Source of the DNA: Aporrectodea caliginosa
Taxonomy: Eukaryota; Annelida; Clitellata; Crassiclitellata; Lumbricidae
Length of the DNA stretch: 64,000 nt
Reading direction: 5' to 3'
NCBI GenBank assembly: GCA_020284085.1
Contig: JACEVL010000156.1
Location: 843,501-907,500 of the forward strand
Of the stretch, positions 45,608 to 56,557 are shown in pieces; the stretch's first letter is position 1; each line of letters opens with the position of its first letter. The position numbers and the translations under genes were made by a program. The notes beneath the pieces were generated by a model. That model was not told where the DNA came from. It did no database searches and worked only from the letters and a program-made list of their open reading frames with translations.

Positions 45608-48162
45608 ATGATGAAACGCAAAGCCACTCCTAAAGCCAAACCCTCACCAAGGTCCTCGTCAACGTCGGCGCCCACTGGAACAAACTCCTCGACGAACCGC
45701 ATTCGGTCTCAGAGCGTGGCCTCAAGGCGCCCCACGCCGGTCTCGAGCCACGGAGGGTCGCGAGCACCCAAGGCCGCGGCTGCGACGGACGAAGAAGTCC
45801 CCGACAACCTCTACCGCGTCCGGAGTTTCACGACGAGAACTGGAGTGGTCGTGAACCGCGGCGACTCCTTCAAGAAACGAGGTGCGAAGTCCGACAGACC
45901 AAACAACGATGACAGCGCTGATACGGTGCCAGGGCCGCAGTCTGGCAGGATCCATCCTGATTCCTTGCCAGGGCCGCAGTCTGGGAGGATCCATCCTGAT
46001 TCCTTGCCAGGGCCACAGTCTGGCAGGATCCATCCTGATTCCTTGCCAGGGCCACAGTCTGGAAGGATCCATCCTGATTCCTTGCCAGGGCCACAGTCTG
46101 GTAGGATCCATCCCCCGCCAGCGGCGTCCGTCTCGTTCGCCGCCCAGCAACAGGGCGACGATTCGGAACCGACTCCACTGGGCACGGGACACATCGTCCG
46201 TCAGTTCGTCGACCGGGAAGAATACCATGCTCCACCGAGGAGCTCCGGTGATGGACCGCCTCCGCTGCGGTCACGCGCCTCTCTGGCCGCCGCTGGGGGT
46301 GTCGGGGGGCGCAGGGGTCACTACCCGTCGGCTGGTGACGCAGGGGCGGAAGATAGCAATGCCCCTCCCATATACAAGGTACTCGTTCTGGGCAGTCCGG
46401 GCGTCGGGAAAAAGACGCTCACGAAACAGCTGCTCAGCTCGGAATACTACAGCGACTGCAATAACGCAGGTAACACGTACACCAGTACATGAAATAGAAT
46501 AAGATTAATCAATAATAATAATCTTCGATTATCGTTTTCAAACTGACATTCCGCAGTATGACTACAATTCATAATATGAACGGATGATCACAAGTTATCA
46601 CAGGTTATTACAGGAGTCGAATTTAACTGTATGGCAAGCCATGCAAGGCGCCCATCACATCCTAATAGGCCTACTCATTTTACCAACGCCATTTGGCGAT
46701 TGAAAGGCTGAGACGACCAAGCAATCAATAATTATTTTATGTAGGCCCTACATATGATGCATTTAAATAAATAGGTTAGTCAATGGCATATATCATTACT
46801 CGTCTTCGGCCGGGCAGTAAAGATCTCTTGGTCCATATGTACCACACATGACTCTGCTGTTGGTATAAAGTATAAACGCCTCTTACACGATGCCACTGAG
46901 AAAGAGCAACATTGATCAGTTTGTCGGAAGCTTCTGCAGCCACTGAATGCATCTAATAGATCTAAAGGAAGCGGTGATGTGTAAGGCAAAGCTAGTAAGA
47001 TCTGAAAAGCTCGATCTGTGTCAATTTCGCCTGGAAGATCCGTGCGGAACCAAGACAGTGCAAGACTATTTATTAGAATAGCAGATCCCAAACTATGGAA
47101 TTCTATTGACATGAACATCCGTTCTCTAAATTCTCTCAATTCCGTCAAGCTGGCCTAGAAAGAACACGTACTCAAAGGCTGATAACTTTTCTTCTGCAAT
47201 GACTATGAATTCTTATACTCTACGGTGTTGATTGATGTTCCTCTTATGTTTAACCACTTTATCTCCAGGATGACTAGATAAGCCTTTGAGCTTCTTCTCC
47301 TCGTGAGTCGAATTACCCTATTACTTTGAACATCCATTTTTCACAATATTACAGGACATTGTCTGGTATTAATTAGTACTTGCATAATATGTGAACTTTA
47401 TAATACTAGCGTCATACACTGTGCATTGTGAATGTGTCAATTACCGAATCGATTCCAATAAATTTAAATTGATTTGAAGGGCAGGCGAGCCGAGGAGTAG
47501 GGTGGTCCAAAAAACATTTGTGTTACCATGTATCTGTGGACCACCCTACCGAGGAGCTTCCGTGGAAGCCACAAGAGTATCTAGTTCGAGACAAATTCCG
47601 TTAGTAAATAAGTAAGCATACGAGTCTGGGAGTATCTGGGACCAAAGATTCTCTCGAAACTGTTTATTTTTGTAACGACGATGGCCAAAAGTCTTATTCG
47701 CAGGATAAACCGTTTATCATCTGCTATTGTCAGGTAAGCATTGAGGAAAAGGTAACACTTCTGCTTAAGCCACGAATATCGACATATATTCTCTGTAGTA
47801 GTAGTTTCAGTTAAACGACACTGTGTGATAACAAAGATCATTAGCGTCGCCTTCCTCCTTCATCCAGGCTTGGGACTGGCACTGCCAAAGTACAAGCAGT
47901 GGCGGAGTTATAAATGTCCCAAAGAATATATATATTTTTGGGACTCTTTTCTCCACTGCCCAGATATACTTTAACTGATTAAATGTTGCGTCTGATTATT
48001 ATTTCTTTCCGGTCGACTGCAGAAGAAAGAGACGAGGAGACGGTGACGGTCCAGTTGGATGACGAAGAGTCCGTCATCCAGTTCGTTGACGCTCCGGGAT
48101 TTGAGATGGGAAAGTCAGGACCAAGTGGAAGCGCACCTGAGAACAGATTCGACGCTCGACAG
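45608..48162 (+). CDS. RGK-like (Rad/Gem/Kir) small GTPase, first two coding exons
   Basis: Exon 1 is 45608-46469 (donor GTAACA), exon 2 is 48023-48162 (acceptor CTGCAG, donor GTAAAA); the phases join and give 334 codons so far. A long basic, Ser/Pro-rich N-terminal extension contains VRSFTTRTGVVVNRGDSFKK, resembling the segment before the G domain of invertebrate RGK proteins, and five 13-residue repeats. The G domain starts YKVLVLGSPGVGKKTLTKQL (P-loop about 262-270), then ETVTVQLDDEESVIQFVDAP. RGK proteins are membrane-associated regulators of voltage-gated calcium channels and the cytoskeleton. Oddities: Lys where the P-loop usually has Ser/Thr, and DAPG in the G3 position. Exons for G4, G5 and the C-terminus were not found before 64000; they may lie beyond or be missed. 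Confidence 0.75.
45929..46112 (+). repeat. 39-bp in-frame tandem repeat, five units
   Basis: Units start with CCAGGGCC(G/A)CAGTCTGG at 45929, 45968, 46007, 46046 and 46085. Each encodes PGPQSGRIHPDSL inside the GTPase N-terminal extension. Near-identity indicates recent expansion and likely length polymorphism. Confidence 0.95.
46470..48022 (+). other. Intron 1 of the RGK-like gene
   Basis: A 1,553-bp GT-AG intron. It contains the 51-bp element at 47498-47548 and, near 47893-47960, a palindromic piece (AGTGGCGGAG...CTCCACT) that may be another small MITE. Confidence 0.6.
47498..47548. mobile_element. 51-bp hAT-type micro-element
   Basis: Ends TAGGGTGGTCCA and TGGACCACCCTA enclose 27 bp. A perfect 8-bp duplication CCGAGGAG lies at 47490-47497 and 47549-47556. 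Confidence 0.85.
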
Positions 48163-48553
48163 GTAAAACCTATACATCTTTGGATGATGAACACAACTGA
48201 CAGTTAACGCAGCCGCCGCCTATTTCTTCTCAGACCTACTGCTCGATTCCCGGTGATTGCAGTGGCTGTAAAGCATACAAAATGGCTTCTGAATCAGTTT
48301 AAACCCTTGCGATGTTATGCTATGTTATGCTATGCTATGCCATGTTATGCTATATTATGCCAGGTTGTGCTATGTTATGCTATGCCATGTTGTGCTATGT
48401 TATGCTATGTTATGCCATGTTGTGCTATGTTATGCTATGTTATGCCATGTTACGCTATGTTATGCTATAATATATGCTATGTTATGATTTTGTTATGCCA
48501 TCTTATGTTATGTCATACTATGTATGCTAGGCTATGTCATGTCCTTTCATTCA

Positions 48554-48826
48554 TTCATTCATTCCGGGGATTTATATAGCGCCTCTTCAAGATGCCTACT
48601 CAGAGGCGCTCCCAGCCCAGCCACAGCCAAACAGAAAGGACTTTAGCAGTTGGTAGAAAGCAGGCAAATTATTCCGGGGCAGTAAGCGTAACACAAGCTA
48701 GAGCCCATTCCAAGTGGAGGGGCCAACAACCGAGAAGGCTCGATGCTGTCTGACCGAGGAGCGGGCCCGAGGGACCAAGAGCTCCCCTTAGCCGAAGAGC
48801 GCAGAGCACGACGAGAGGTTAAGTCA
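48554..48826 (-). mobile_element. LINE 3' end inserted in the satellite
   Basis: The minus strand ends GGGAGCGCCTCTGAGTAGGC, then GAGGCGCTATATAAATCC, preceded by C-terminal ORF2-like sequence of the local LINE family. The tail toward 48545 is ATGAATGAATGAATG. Confidence 0.8.
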
Positions 48827-48975
48827 TGTCATGCTATGTTATGCTGTGTTAGGCCATGTTATGCTATTTTATTTCATGTTATGATATAATTATGTTACGC
48901 CATGTTATGCTATGCTATGCTGTGCTATGCTTTGTATGCCTGTCATGCTATGTTATGCTATGTATGCTATATATC

Positions 48976-49262
48976 GTATCGTATCTATAGATTTAAATAG
49001 CGCCTCTCTCAGAATATCTATTCAGAGGCGCTCTCAGCACGAAATCCCGGGGGAAAAGAAACGTCTTTAAAACGCGAGAGACCGATGAGGAAAAACCAGT
49101 CATTAGTTTAGCCGTTAGTGAGGGGGTAAGGTCATTCCAAGCAGAGGGACCAACCACAGCAAATGCCCGGCGTTGAGCCAAGGCAGTCCTAGGAACAAAA
49201 AGATCAAGCAAATCAGCAGAGCGTAAGGAACGAGACGAGGTCGCAGATAACGGCTTTTGCAT
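48976..49262 (-). mobile_element. Second LINE 3' end inserted in the satellite
   Basis: The minus strand encodes RSLRSADLLDLFVPRTALAQ, then RRAFAVVGPSAWNDLTPSL (ORF2 C-terminus), a stop and GAGCGCCTCTGAATAGAT with a GATACGATACGATA tail. It differs from the copy at 48554, so it is an independent insertion. Confidence 0.85.
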
Positions 49263-49529
49263 ATAGTCAGAAAGATATTCATGCTATGCTAAGATGTTTT
49301 TATGTCATGTTATGCTATATGTGCTAAGTTGTGATATGTTATGTCATGTTATGCTGTGTTAGGCTATGTTATGCCATGCTATGCTATTTTATGTCATGTT
49401 ATGCTATGTTATGCTATGTTATGATATGTCATGCTATTTTATGCTATGTTATGCATGTCATGTTATGCAATGTTATGCTATACTATGCTTTGTTATGCTA
49501 TGTATGCTATGTCATATGTTATACTTACG

Positions 49530-49530
49530 C

Positions 49531-49603
<73 letters not shown>

Positions 49604-49660
49604 TAGTTTCAAAGTTATTATTATTATTATTGTTGTTGTTGTTGTTGTTGTTGTTGTTAT
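49530..49660 (+). repeat. (ATT)n and (GTT)n microsatellites
   Basis: ATT repeats run 49530-49602, a short spacer follows, then ATT and TTG repeats at 49615-49660. Confidence 0.95.
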
Positions 49661-50269
49661 ATAAATGCTTAATAAAGCGCATGTTAACATAACTATAAGT
49701 ACACCACAAATGCGCTTTGGATTGGAAGTAGACAACATTGATTCCTATAATAGACATTGCACACAATGGATAACACTGATTGGAGCTATTAAGCTTCTGC
49801 AGAGAAGTCTGCCTTTAAACGAGGAGCTCGGGAAGAAGAAAAAGCATATCAGGGAAGAACCTGATCGCCGGTGATTCTATATGCAGCGGATCCGCATTGA
49901 GCTGTTAATTCTATCTGATTCTTGGTGGATGTCAGAGACGGTTCTTTTAATCAGAGAACTGTAGTTTAAGATGTACGCTGAGATACGAAGAAATCAGCTT
50001 TTTCAAAGTACCGGAAAAGCTCAAAGTGACTTTGATTGGCGGCAGACGTTGTTGTTAAGACGTCGATTCTGTCCTCACTATATCCAAAACATGCCTGCCT
50101 CATGACCTCCATCTCGACCGTAAAGGGATTTCTCAACGAGCTGCTCCAATGCCTGTTGCTGCTAAGTCTCATTAGTTGAATGATGGATGTCTGAGAGCCA
50201 TCATTGAAGAAACCGGGAATTGGTGCGGATGAGATCGACACAACTCTAACCGTATACGTTCCTGTGTAA
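49661..50269. other. Intergenic or intronic, nothing recognised
   Basis: Some open frames on both strands but no recognisable protein. Confidence 0.35.
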
Positions 50270-51010
50270 GGTTACTGAGAAAGTGGTTGTACAGCAGGTG
50301 TTGCAATAGTTCATCTAGTGCATATGAATTCAGATTAAGAAGAGTCCATTCAACCGACCTATCTCGACGTTCTGGATATAATCAACGCCGGACACGTCAC
50401 GCTGTTAGCATTCCTTGACACGAGTGCAGCGTTTAATACGGTAGATCACGACATTCTGCTTACTAGATCAGCCTAATGGATTTGTATGAGTGTAGTTGGA
50501 GTTACTTTAGTTTATCCGGATGGGTGGACAATAATAGTAGTCTTTGGTTTCAGCACTTCAGTATGCATGGGAACCCGTTAACTTCGATGTCGCATAGTAC
50601 TCGGTCTTGGGGCCGCTTCTGTACATCTTGTATGCACAAATGACGTAACCCACAATCATGACTGCTCTCTAAACTTGAGTTCTCAGATTATGTTGATGAG
50701 TCTCAAGCGTTGATGGAGTAGGCCTACATTCCAGGGCTTTGAAGAACAACAACACATTTGTCGGGACGTTGACCAAATGGTACGTATGGGATTTTGAAAG
50801 AGGCTGAGGAGGCTGAACAGGGAAGTGCAATTTATGTTTCTGCCACTGGCACAAGACAGGCACTACAAGGATGAAATATAGGCATTCCAGAGCTGTGAAT
50901 CACAACACATTTTCCGGGACCTTGGTGTACTTCTGGACGGAGAACTAAGAGTGGACCATATCTTTTTCCTATGCACGTTCTGCTGTTACCAACTCTGTCA
51001 GGTTATAAAG
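50270..51010 (+). pseudogene. Degraded LINE reverse transcriptase
   Basis: Readable pieces in order are AGHVTLLAFLDTSAAFNTVD (about 50395), SVLGPLLYILYAQ (about 50600) and RDLGVLLDGELRVDH (about 50918), broken by many stops. The YADD region is lost. Confidence 0.75.
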
Positions 51011-51792
51011 CCTTGATGATATATATATATATAAATTACTCCCCCACGCACCAACATGTTGCAGCAAACTTCTAAGCATTGCAACTTCGCAATTCGCTTT
51101 TCTCGTGGCATTTCACTAGAATACTGTAATTATCTGTCAGTAGGCTATTGACGGTAACGATGACTTAGACCAGTGATGGCCAACCTGTGGCACACGTTCC
51201 ATTTGTGGCACGCCAGCCTATGACGAGTGGTACGGAGGACCTTAGCATTTTCTGAAAAATTATGCTGGGTTGTTTAGTTTAGAATTTTATCTTAGGCGCC
51301 TCCGTAGCGCCGTAGCTGCAGCGACCGAGGGCTGGGTCGGCCTGACGCTACAGACAGATGCAGCACAGGGGCTCGAAATCGGCAGGGAAGAGGTCAGCGG
51401 CAGGGTCATCAGTCGGCAGGATGTCAAAGTCCAATTTATCCACAGCATATTTCTACTATGCAGAGATAAGAAGCCCAACTTGTTCCCAGTGAAGGATCGT
51501 AGGACCCAGGCCCACCAAGGAGGGGGCAGAGGGCAAATGCCCAGGAGCCTAATGCCTTTTAAAATATTACTGACACTTAACCACAATAAGTTTAAACTTC
51601 AAGCATCTTAATAATTATTTAATTATTACCTTACTGCATGGTACGAAATTTTATAAATTTAAACTTCCCCCTAATTTCTCAATGAGGTCTTCCCCCTATT
51701 TCTTGGGTGGAGCATTTGCTCCAAGGTTTACATGGTGTAGACGCTCCTGCCTGTAACTGCTGATTGGAGCCACGCTCGAAGCAGTTACTGTG
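51011..51792. other. Intergenic, hAT-like left end at 51171
   Basis: CAGTGATGGCCAACCTGTGG at 51171 is a typical hAT-style end, but no matching right end or duplication was found. Otherwise nothing recognised. Confidence 0.4.
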
Positions 51793-52216
51793 TGTCACCA
51801 ACTCTTTTTCTTTCTTAGTTGTGACCTACCTCAAGAACTTTCCTTATCTCTACATATAAATTGCTCAACGTCTTCTAACTGTTTAAGAATTAAATTGACA
51901 CAGTTCTTTGAATGTTTCTTTCTTTCTTCAAACACAGTTTAATAACAAACAAACCAACTCTTGCCTTAAAACAACTGTACTACACTGTATAGTTCAAATT
52001 CACTTTCATCAGCAATTTCTAAGTTTGGCGCGCTAACTGCACGTGTAAAAGAATCTACCGTCAGCCAATGTTTAGGCTACTTTAGGCCAAGCGCCCACGA
52101 GCCGACAGCGCAACTAAGGCCTAAGACTAAAACGCTTAACAATCGATACACATTATATATATATATCAACCTAAAGAACACCTGTGCTCATTATATATGC
52201 AAAACACTTGTTCACA
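51793..52216 (-). mobile_element. LTR of a Ty3/gypsy element (minus orientation)
   Basis: On the minus strand it runs from TGTGAACAAGTG (at 52216) to GGTGACA (at 51793), preceded by the polypurine tract AAAGAAAGGGAAGGAGG (52220-52236). It is homologous to 53210-53674 and 55481-55944. Confidence 0.85.
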
Positions 52217-52344
52217 TTACCTCCTTCCCTTTCTTTGGATTGAGCAAATTAAATTTAAAAATTTGCAAAATCATCTAAATTATGAAAATCGTACTAAATT
52301 ATGCAATAAACTTAATACTATATAATACAGTAAAATAAACAATC

Positions 52345-53944
52345 TTATAATCTAGATAAACAATCTGCTACAACATTTAATCGTCCTTTCTTATAATTAA
52401 CCTCTACATCAAAAGTTTGCAGTGCTAAAGCCCAACGCACCAGTTTAGCAGACTTAGACATAGATTCAGTCAGATAAGTTAAAGGATTGTGATCGGTAAA
52501 GATGTGAACTTTAGATCCAATTATTATCTCTTTCAACTTATTTAGAGCCCAAACAATAGCATAGGCTTCTTTCTCTACAGTTGCCCATCTCTTCTGAGTG
52601 TCAGTCAATTTCTGACTTATAAAATAATGATACAGGGCGTTCTATTCCCTTATCATCCATCTGTGTTAAAACAGCTCCTACTGCAAAATCACTGTCTATC
52701 ACAGTACAAATTAAAAGGTTTTCCAACATCAAAAACATATAAAACAACTTTAGAGCGTACAGCATCTTTAAGTAAATTAAATGCCTGTTGATGTCTATCA
52801 GTCCAATCAATCTTATCTGGAACATGTTTGCTTGTCAAATCAGATAGAGGCTTCGCAATCTGTGCAAAATCTTTGATAAACTGTCTATAGTAACCCAAAA
52901 ATCCCAGCAATTGCTTAACTTGTTTCTTCGTTTCTGGGGTTTTCAAATTAATTAAACTTTCAATTCTATCTGGATTCATTTGAATCGTTCCAGAACCAAC
53001 CACATGACCGATAAACTTTACCTCACTCTTACCAAAGATACATTTCTTTAAGTTCAGAGTAATGTTATGCAGTCTAATTTGCATTAAATATGCATCTAAA
53101 TGCTGTAAATGAATCTTCCAATCATCTGAATGCACAGCAATGTCATCTACATAGGGCTCAGCAAATTCATTTATAGGCTGTAAAACCATGTTAATTGCTT
53201 TAACAAATGTGTGAACTAATGTTTTGCATATATAATGAGCACAGGTGTTCCTTAGGTTGATATATATATAATGTGTATTCGATTGTTAAGCGTTTTAGTC
53301 TTAGGCCTTAGTTGCGCTGTCGGCTCGTGGGCGCTTGGCCTAAAGTAGCCTAAACTTTGGCTGACGATAGATTCTCTACACGTGCAGTTAGCGCGCCAAA
53401 CTTAGAAACTGCTGATGACAGTGAATTTGAACAATACAGTGTAGTAGTTGGTTTAATGCAGTAGAGAGCTGTATGTTAGAAGTTGCAGTTGAGTGGTATT
53501 GATAAGAACTTTGATTGTACGTTTGAAATAACTGTGTTTGAAGAAAGGAGAAACATTCAAAGAACTGTGTCAATTTAATTCTTAAACAGTTAGAAGACGT
53601 TGAGCAATTTATATGTAGAGATAAGGAAAGTTCTTGAGGTAGGTCACAACTAAGAAAGAAAAGAGTTGGTGACAAAATGTTCTTCCTGAGTTGATCATTC
53701 CGAAAGGAACACGAGTAAACTCGTACAGTCCATTGTGAGTAACAAAAGCAGTTTTCCATTGATCAGTTTGCTTAACAGGACAAGTCCAGTAAGCACTTCG
53801 ACAATCAAAATTGAGATCACATTTGATTTTCCAACTTTGTGCAAAACATCTTTCACAATCGGCATCGGATATTTACAATCCACAGTGAACGAGGTTAATG
53901 TATCTGTAGTCGCAGGCAAGTCTCAGAGAACCGTCTTTCTTTTA
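52345..53944 (-). pseudogene. Ty3/gypsy reverse transcriptase-RNase H fragment (minus copy)
   Basis: The minus strand encodes, from 53944 leftward, the RT fingers (CDLNFDC region), then after a solo LTR the palm with the YVDD box (EPYVDDIAVHSDD, about 53145), FIGHVVGSGTIQMNPD, KQLLGFLGYYRQFIKDF, and RNase H with SDFAVGAVLTQ, ATVEKEAYAIVWALNKLK, FTDHNPLTYL and VVADCLSRL (stop about 52345). The stop is followed by the polypurine tract and LTR, with no integrase. The solo LTR and frameshifts inactivate it. Confidence 0.88.
53210..53674 (+). mobile_element. Solo LTR with 5-bp target duplication
   Basis: It starts TGTGAACTAATGTTTTGC and ends GTTGGTGACA. AAATG flanks both sides (53205-53209 and 53675-53679). 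The uninterrupted target is preserved in the plus copy near 54495. Sequence is closest to the LTR at 55481. Confidence 0.93.
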
Positions 53945-55370
53945 AAATCTTGATCCTGATCAGATTAACCATTTAACATTATCTCAAACAAAAACAATTG
54001 CTGGAAGTACTGAACAAATATTCTGATCGATTTTCTGAAAAGCCTGGACTATGTACATTGGTTGAACATGAAATCAAACTGAAAACCGGAATTTCGTGAA
54101 AAGGAATTTATGGCTTGACGTATTCCACCCATCTATCGAGCAGAAGTTGAACGACAAATTAAAGAAATGCTTCAAGCCAACATTATAAACCATCTTCGAG
54201 CAGAATGGCAAGTCCGCTGGTTATTGTTAAAAAGAAAGACGGTTCTCTGAGACTTGCCTGCGACTACAGATACATTAACTCGTTCACTGTGGATTGTAAA
54301 TATCCGATGCCGATTGTAAAAGACGTGTTGCACAAAGTTGGAAAATCAAATGTGATCTCGATTTTTGATTGTCGAAGTGCTTACTGCTAACTTGTCCTGT
54401 TAAGCAAACTGATCAATGGAAAACTGCTTTTGTTACTCACAATGGACTGTACGAGTTTACTCGTGTTCCTTTCGGAATGATCAACTCAGGAAGAACATTT
54501 GTTAAAGCAATTAACATGGTTTTACAGCCCATAAATGAATTTGCTGAGCCCTATGTAGATGACATTGCTGCTGCATTCAGATGATTGGAAGATTCATTTA
54601 CAGCATTTAGATGCATATTTAACGCAAATGAGACTGCATAACATTACCTCTGAACTTTTAAAGAAATGTATCTTTTGTAAGAGTGAGGTAAAGTTCATCG
54701 GTCATGTGGTTGGTTCTGGAACGATTCAAATGAATCCAGATAGAATTGAAAGTTTAATTAATTTGAAAACCCCAGAAACGAAGAAACAAGTTAAGCAATT
54801 GCTTGGATTTTTTGGTTACTATAGACAGTTTATCAAAGATTTTGCACAGATTGCGAAGCCTCTATCTGATTATTTGACAAGCAAACATGTTCCAGATAAG
54901 ATTGATTGGACCGATAGACATCAACAGGCATTTAATTTACTTAAAGATGCTGTACGCTCTAAAGTTGTTTTATATGTTTTTGATGTTGGAAAACCTTTTA
55001 ATTTGTACTGTGATAGCAGTGATTTTGCAGTAGGAGCTGTTTTAACACAGCTGGATGATAAGGAATAGAACGCCCTGTATCATTTATAAGTCAGAAATTG
55101 ACTGACACCCAGAGAGAGATGGGCAACTGTAGAGAAAGAAGCCTATGCGTTATTATGTTTGGGCTCTAAATAAGTTGAAAGAGATAATAATTGATCTAAA
55201 GTTCACATCTTTACCGATCACAATCCTTTAACTTATCTGACTGAATCTATGTCTAAGTCTGCTAAACTGGTGCGTTGGGCTTTAGCACTGCAAACTTTGA
55301 TGTAGAGGTTAATTATAAGAAAGGACGATTAAATGTTGTAGCAGATTGTTTACCCAGATTATAAAGATTG
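53945..55370 (+). pseudogene. Ty3/gypsy reverse transcriptase-RNase H fragment (plus copy)
   Basis: It starts further upstream than the minus copy with KYSDRFSEKPGLC and VEHEIKLKTGIS (54010-54100), then SPLVIVKKKDGSLRLACDYR, TAFVTHNGLYEFTRVPFGMI, the YVDD box (54555), FIGHVVGSGTIQ, GYYRQFIKDFAQ, SDFAVGAVLTQ and a decayed RNase H end near 55365. Several frameshifts and stops are present. As in the minus copy, no integrase separates RNase H from the polypurine tract at 55461. Gag, protease and the 5' LTR are absent. Confidence 0.88.
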
Positions 55371-55460
55371 TTTATTTTACTGTATTATATAGTATTAAGT
55401 TTATTGCATAATTTAGTAGTGGATTAGTTTGCAAATTTTTAAGTTTAATTTGCTCAATCC

Positions 55461-55480
55461 AAAGAAAGGGAAGGAGGTAA
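55461..55480 (+). promoter_or_regulatory. Polypurine tract
   Basis: AAAGAAAGGGAAGGAGGTAA directly precedes the LTR start TGTGAAC at 55481. It would prime plus-strand DNA synthesis in an LTR retrotransposon. Confidence 0.8.
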
Positions 55481-55944
55481 TGTGAACAAGTGTTTTGCAT
55501 ATATAATGAGCACAGGTGTTCTTTAGGTTGATATATATATAATGTGTATCGATTGTTAAGCGTTTTAGTCTTAGGCCTTAGTTGCGCTGTCGGCTCGTGG
55601 GCGCTTGGCCTAAAGTAGCCTAAACTTTGGCTGACGATAGATTCTCTACACGCAGTTAGCGCGCCAAACTTAGAAACTGCTGATGACAGTGAATTTGAAC
55701 AATACAGTGTAGTAGTTGGTTTAATGCAGTAGAGAGCTGTATGTTAGAAGTTGCAGTTGAGCTGTATTGATAAGAACTTTGATTGTACGTTTGAAATAAC
55801 TGTGTTTGAAGAAAGGAGAAATATTCAAAGAACTGTGTCAATTTAATTCTGAAACAGTTAGAAGACGTTGAGCAATTTATATGTAGAGATAAGGAAAGTT
55901 CTTGAGGTAGGTCACAACTAAGAAAGAAAAGAGTTGGTGAGACA
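55481..55944 (+). mobile_element. 3' LTR of the plus-copy Ty3/gypsy element
   Basis: It runs from TGTGAACAAGTGTTTTGCAT to GTTGGTGAGACA and is nearly identical to the solo LTR at 53210. No 5' partner in this orientation is present upstream. Confidence 0.88.
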
Positions 55945-55999
55945 TATTTAATAATGTTTTTCTTAAATATCCAATAGATATATAATAGATATATAATGT

Positions 56000-56521
56000 A
56001 CATATTAATGTTCCTTTCCGTGTCTTACATAATTCTGGTAGCGTTCATGACTTCCTTGTATCTAAAGTCTGGAAACTACAGAATAGTCAGATGGTTGCGT
56101 AAACTTTTCTAGCCATCAGACTAAAATGTGCTTTAGCCTAGATCATGCGACAGTGAATGTGCTTTGATACCAGCGCTAACAGTCTACCGTTTACAAATGA
56201 ATTCCATCACAACTGTTACAGATGACACACAACAGTCAGATAATGCGCATTGTTCAAATTAAAGTTGTTAACTGAAAAGTAGGCTAAACGCATAAGTATC
56301 CATGCAGGAGGCCTAATGATAATACTGGGCGATATTATAGTCCGAGATTCGAATCCGTACCCAATTTAAATTTCGCCTTCGCTTGGCCTAATCTATATAC
56401 TGCGATCCAGGCTTATGGAATCCACGACTATATTTTGAATCGGTACTGCATTTTGTACATGTGCATGACAGTGCATCGAAGACTGTTGTTTACCTAACGA
56501 CAAGACCGCGATTTCCCCACA

Positions 56522-56557
<36 letters not shown>

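Larger units (their letters stand above)
48312..49520 (+). repeat. TATGY pentanucleotide/decanucleotide satellite
   Basis: Long tracts of TATGTTATGC, TATGCTATGC and TATGCCATGT occur at 48312-48540, 48830-48975 and 49280-49520. They are separated by two LINE 3' ends, so they were probably one array. Confidence 0.9.

Noticed and set aside
45722..46274. Minus-strand repeated frames rich in Trp or Gly
   Set aside because: Antisense shadows of the 39-bp repeats in the GTPase exon.
46780..47148. Minus-strand 122-codon frame in the GTPase intron
   Set aside because: No recognisable family, no splice signals in agreement, and it lies inside a well-supported intron.
48253..49692. Tyr/Cys/Met-rich and Leu- or Ile-only open frames
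   Set aside because: They translate TATGY, ATT and GTT simple repeats; no gene evidence.
49960..50241. Minus-strand 91-codon frame
   Set aside because: No recognised domain or flanking signals; probably chance.
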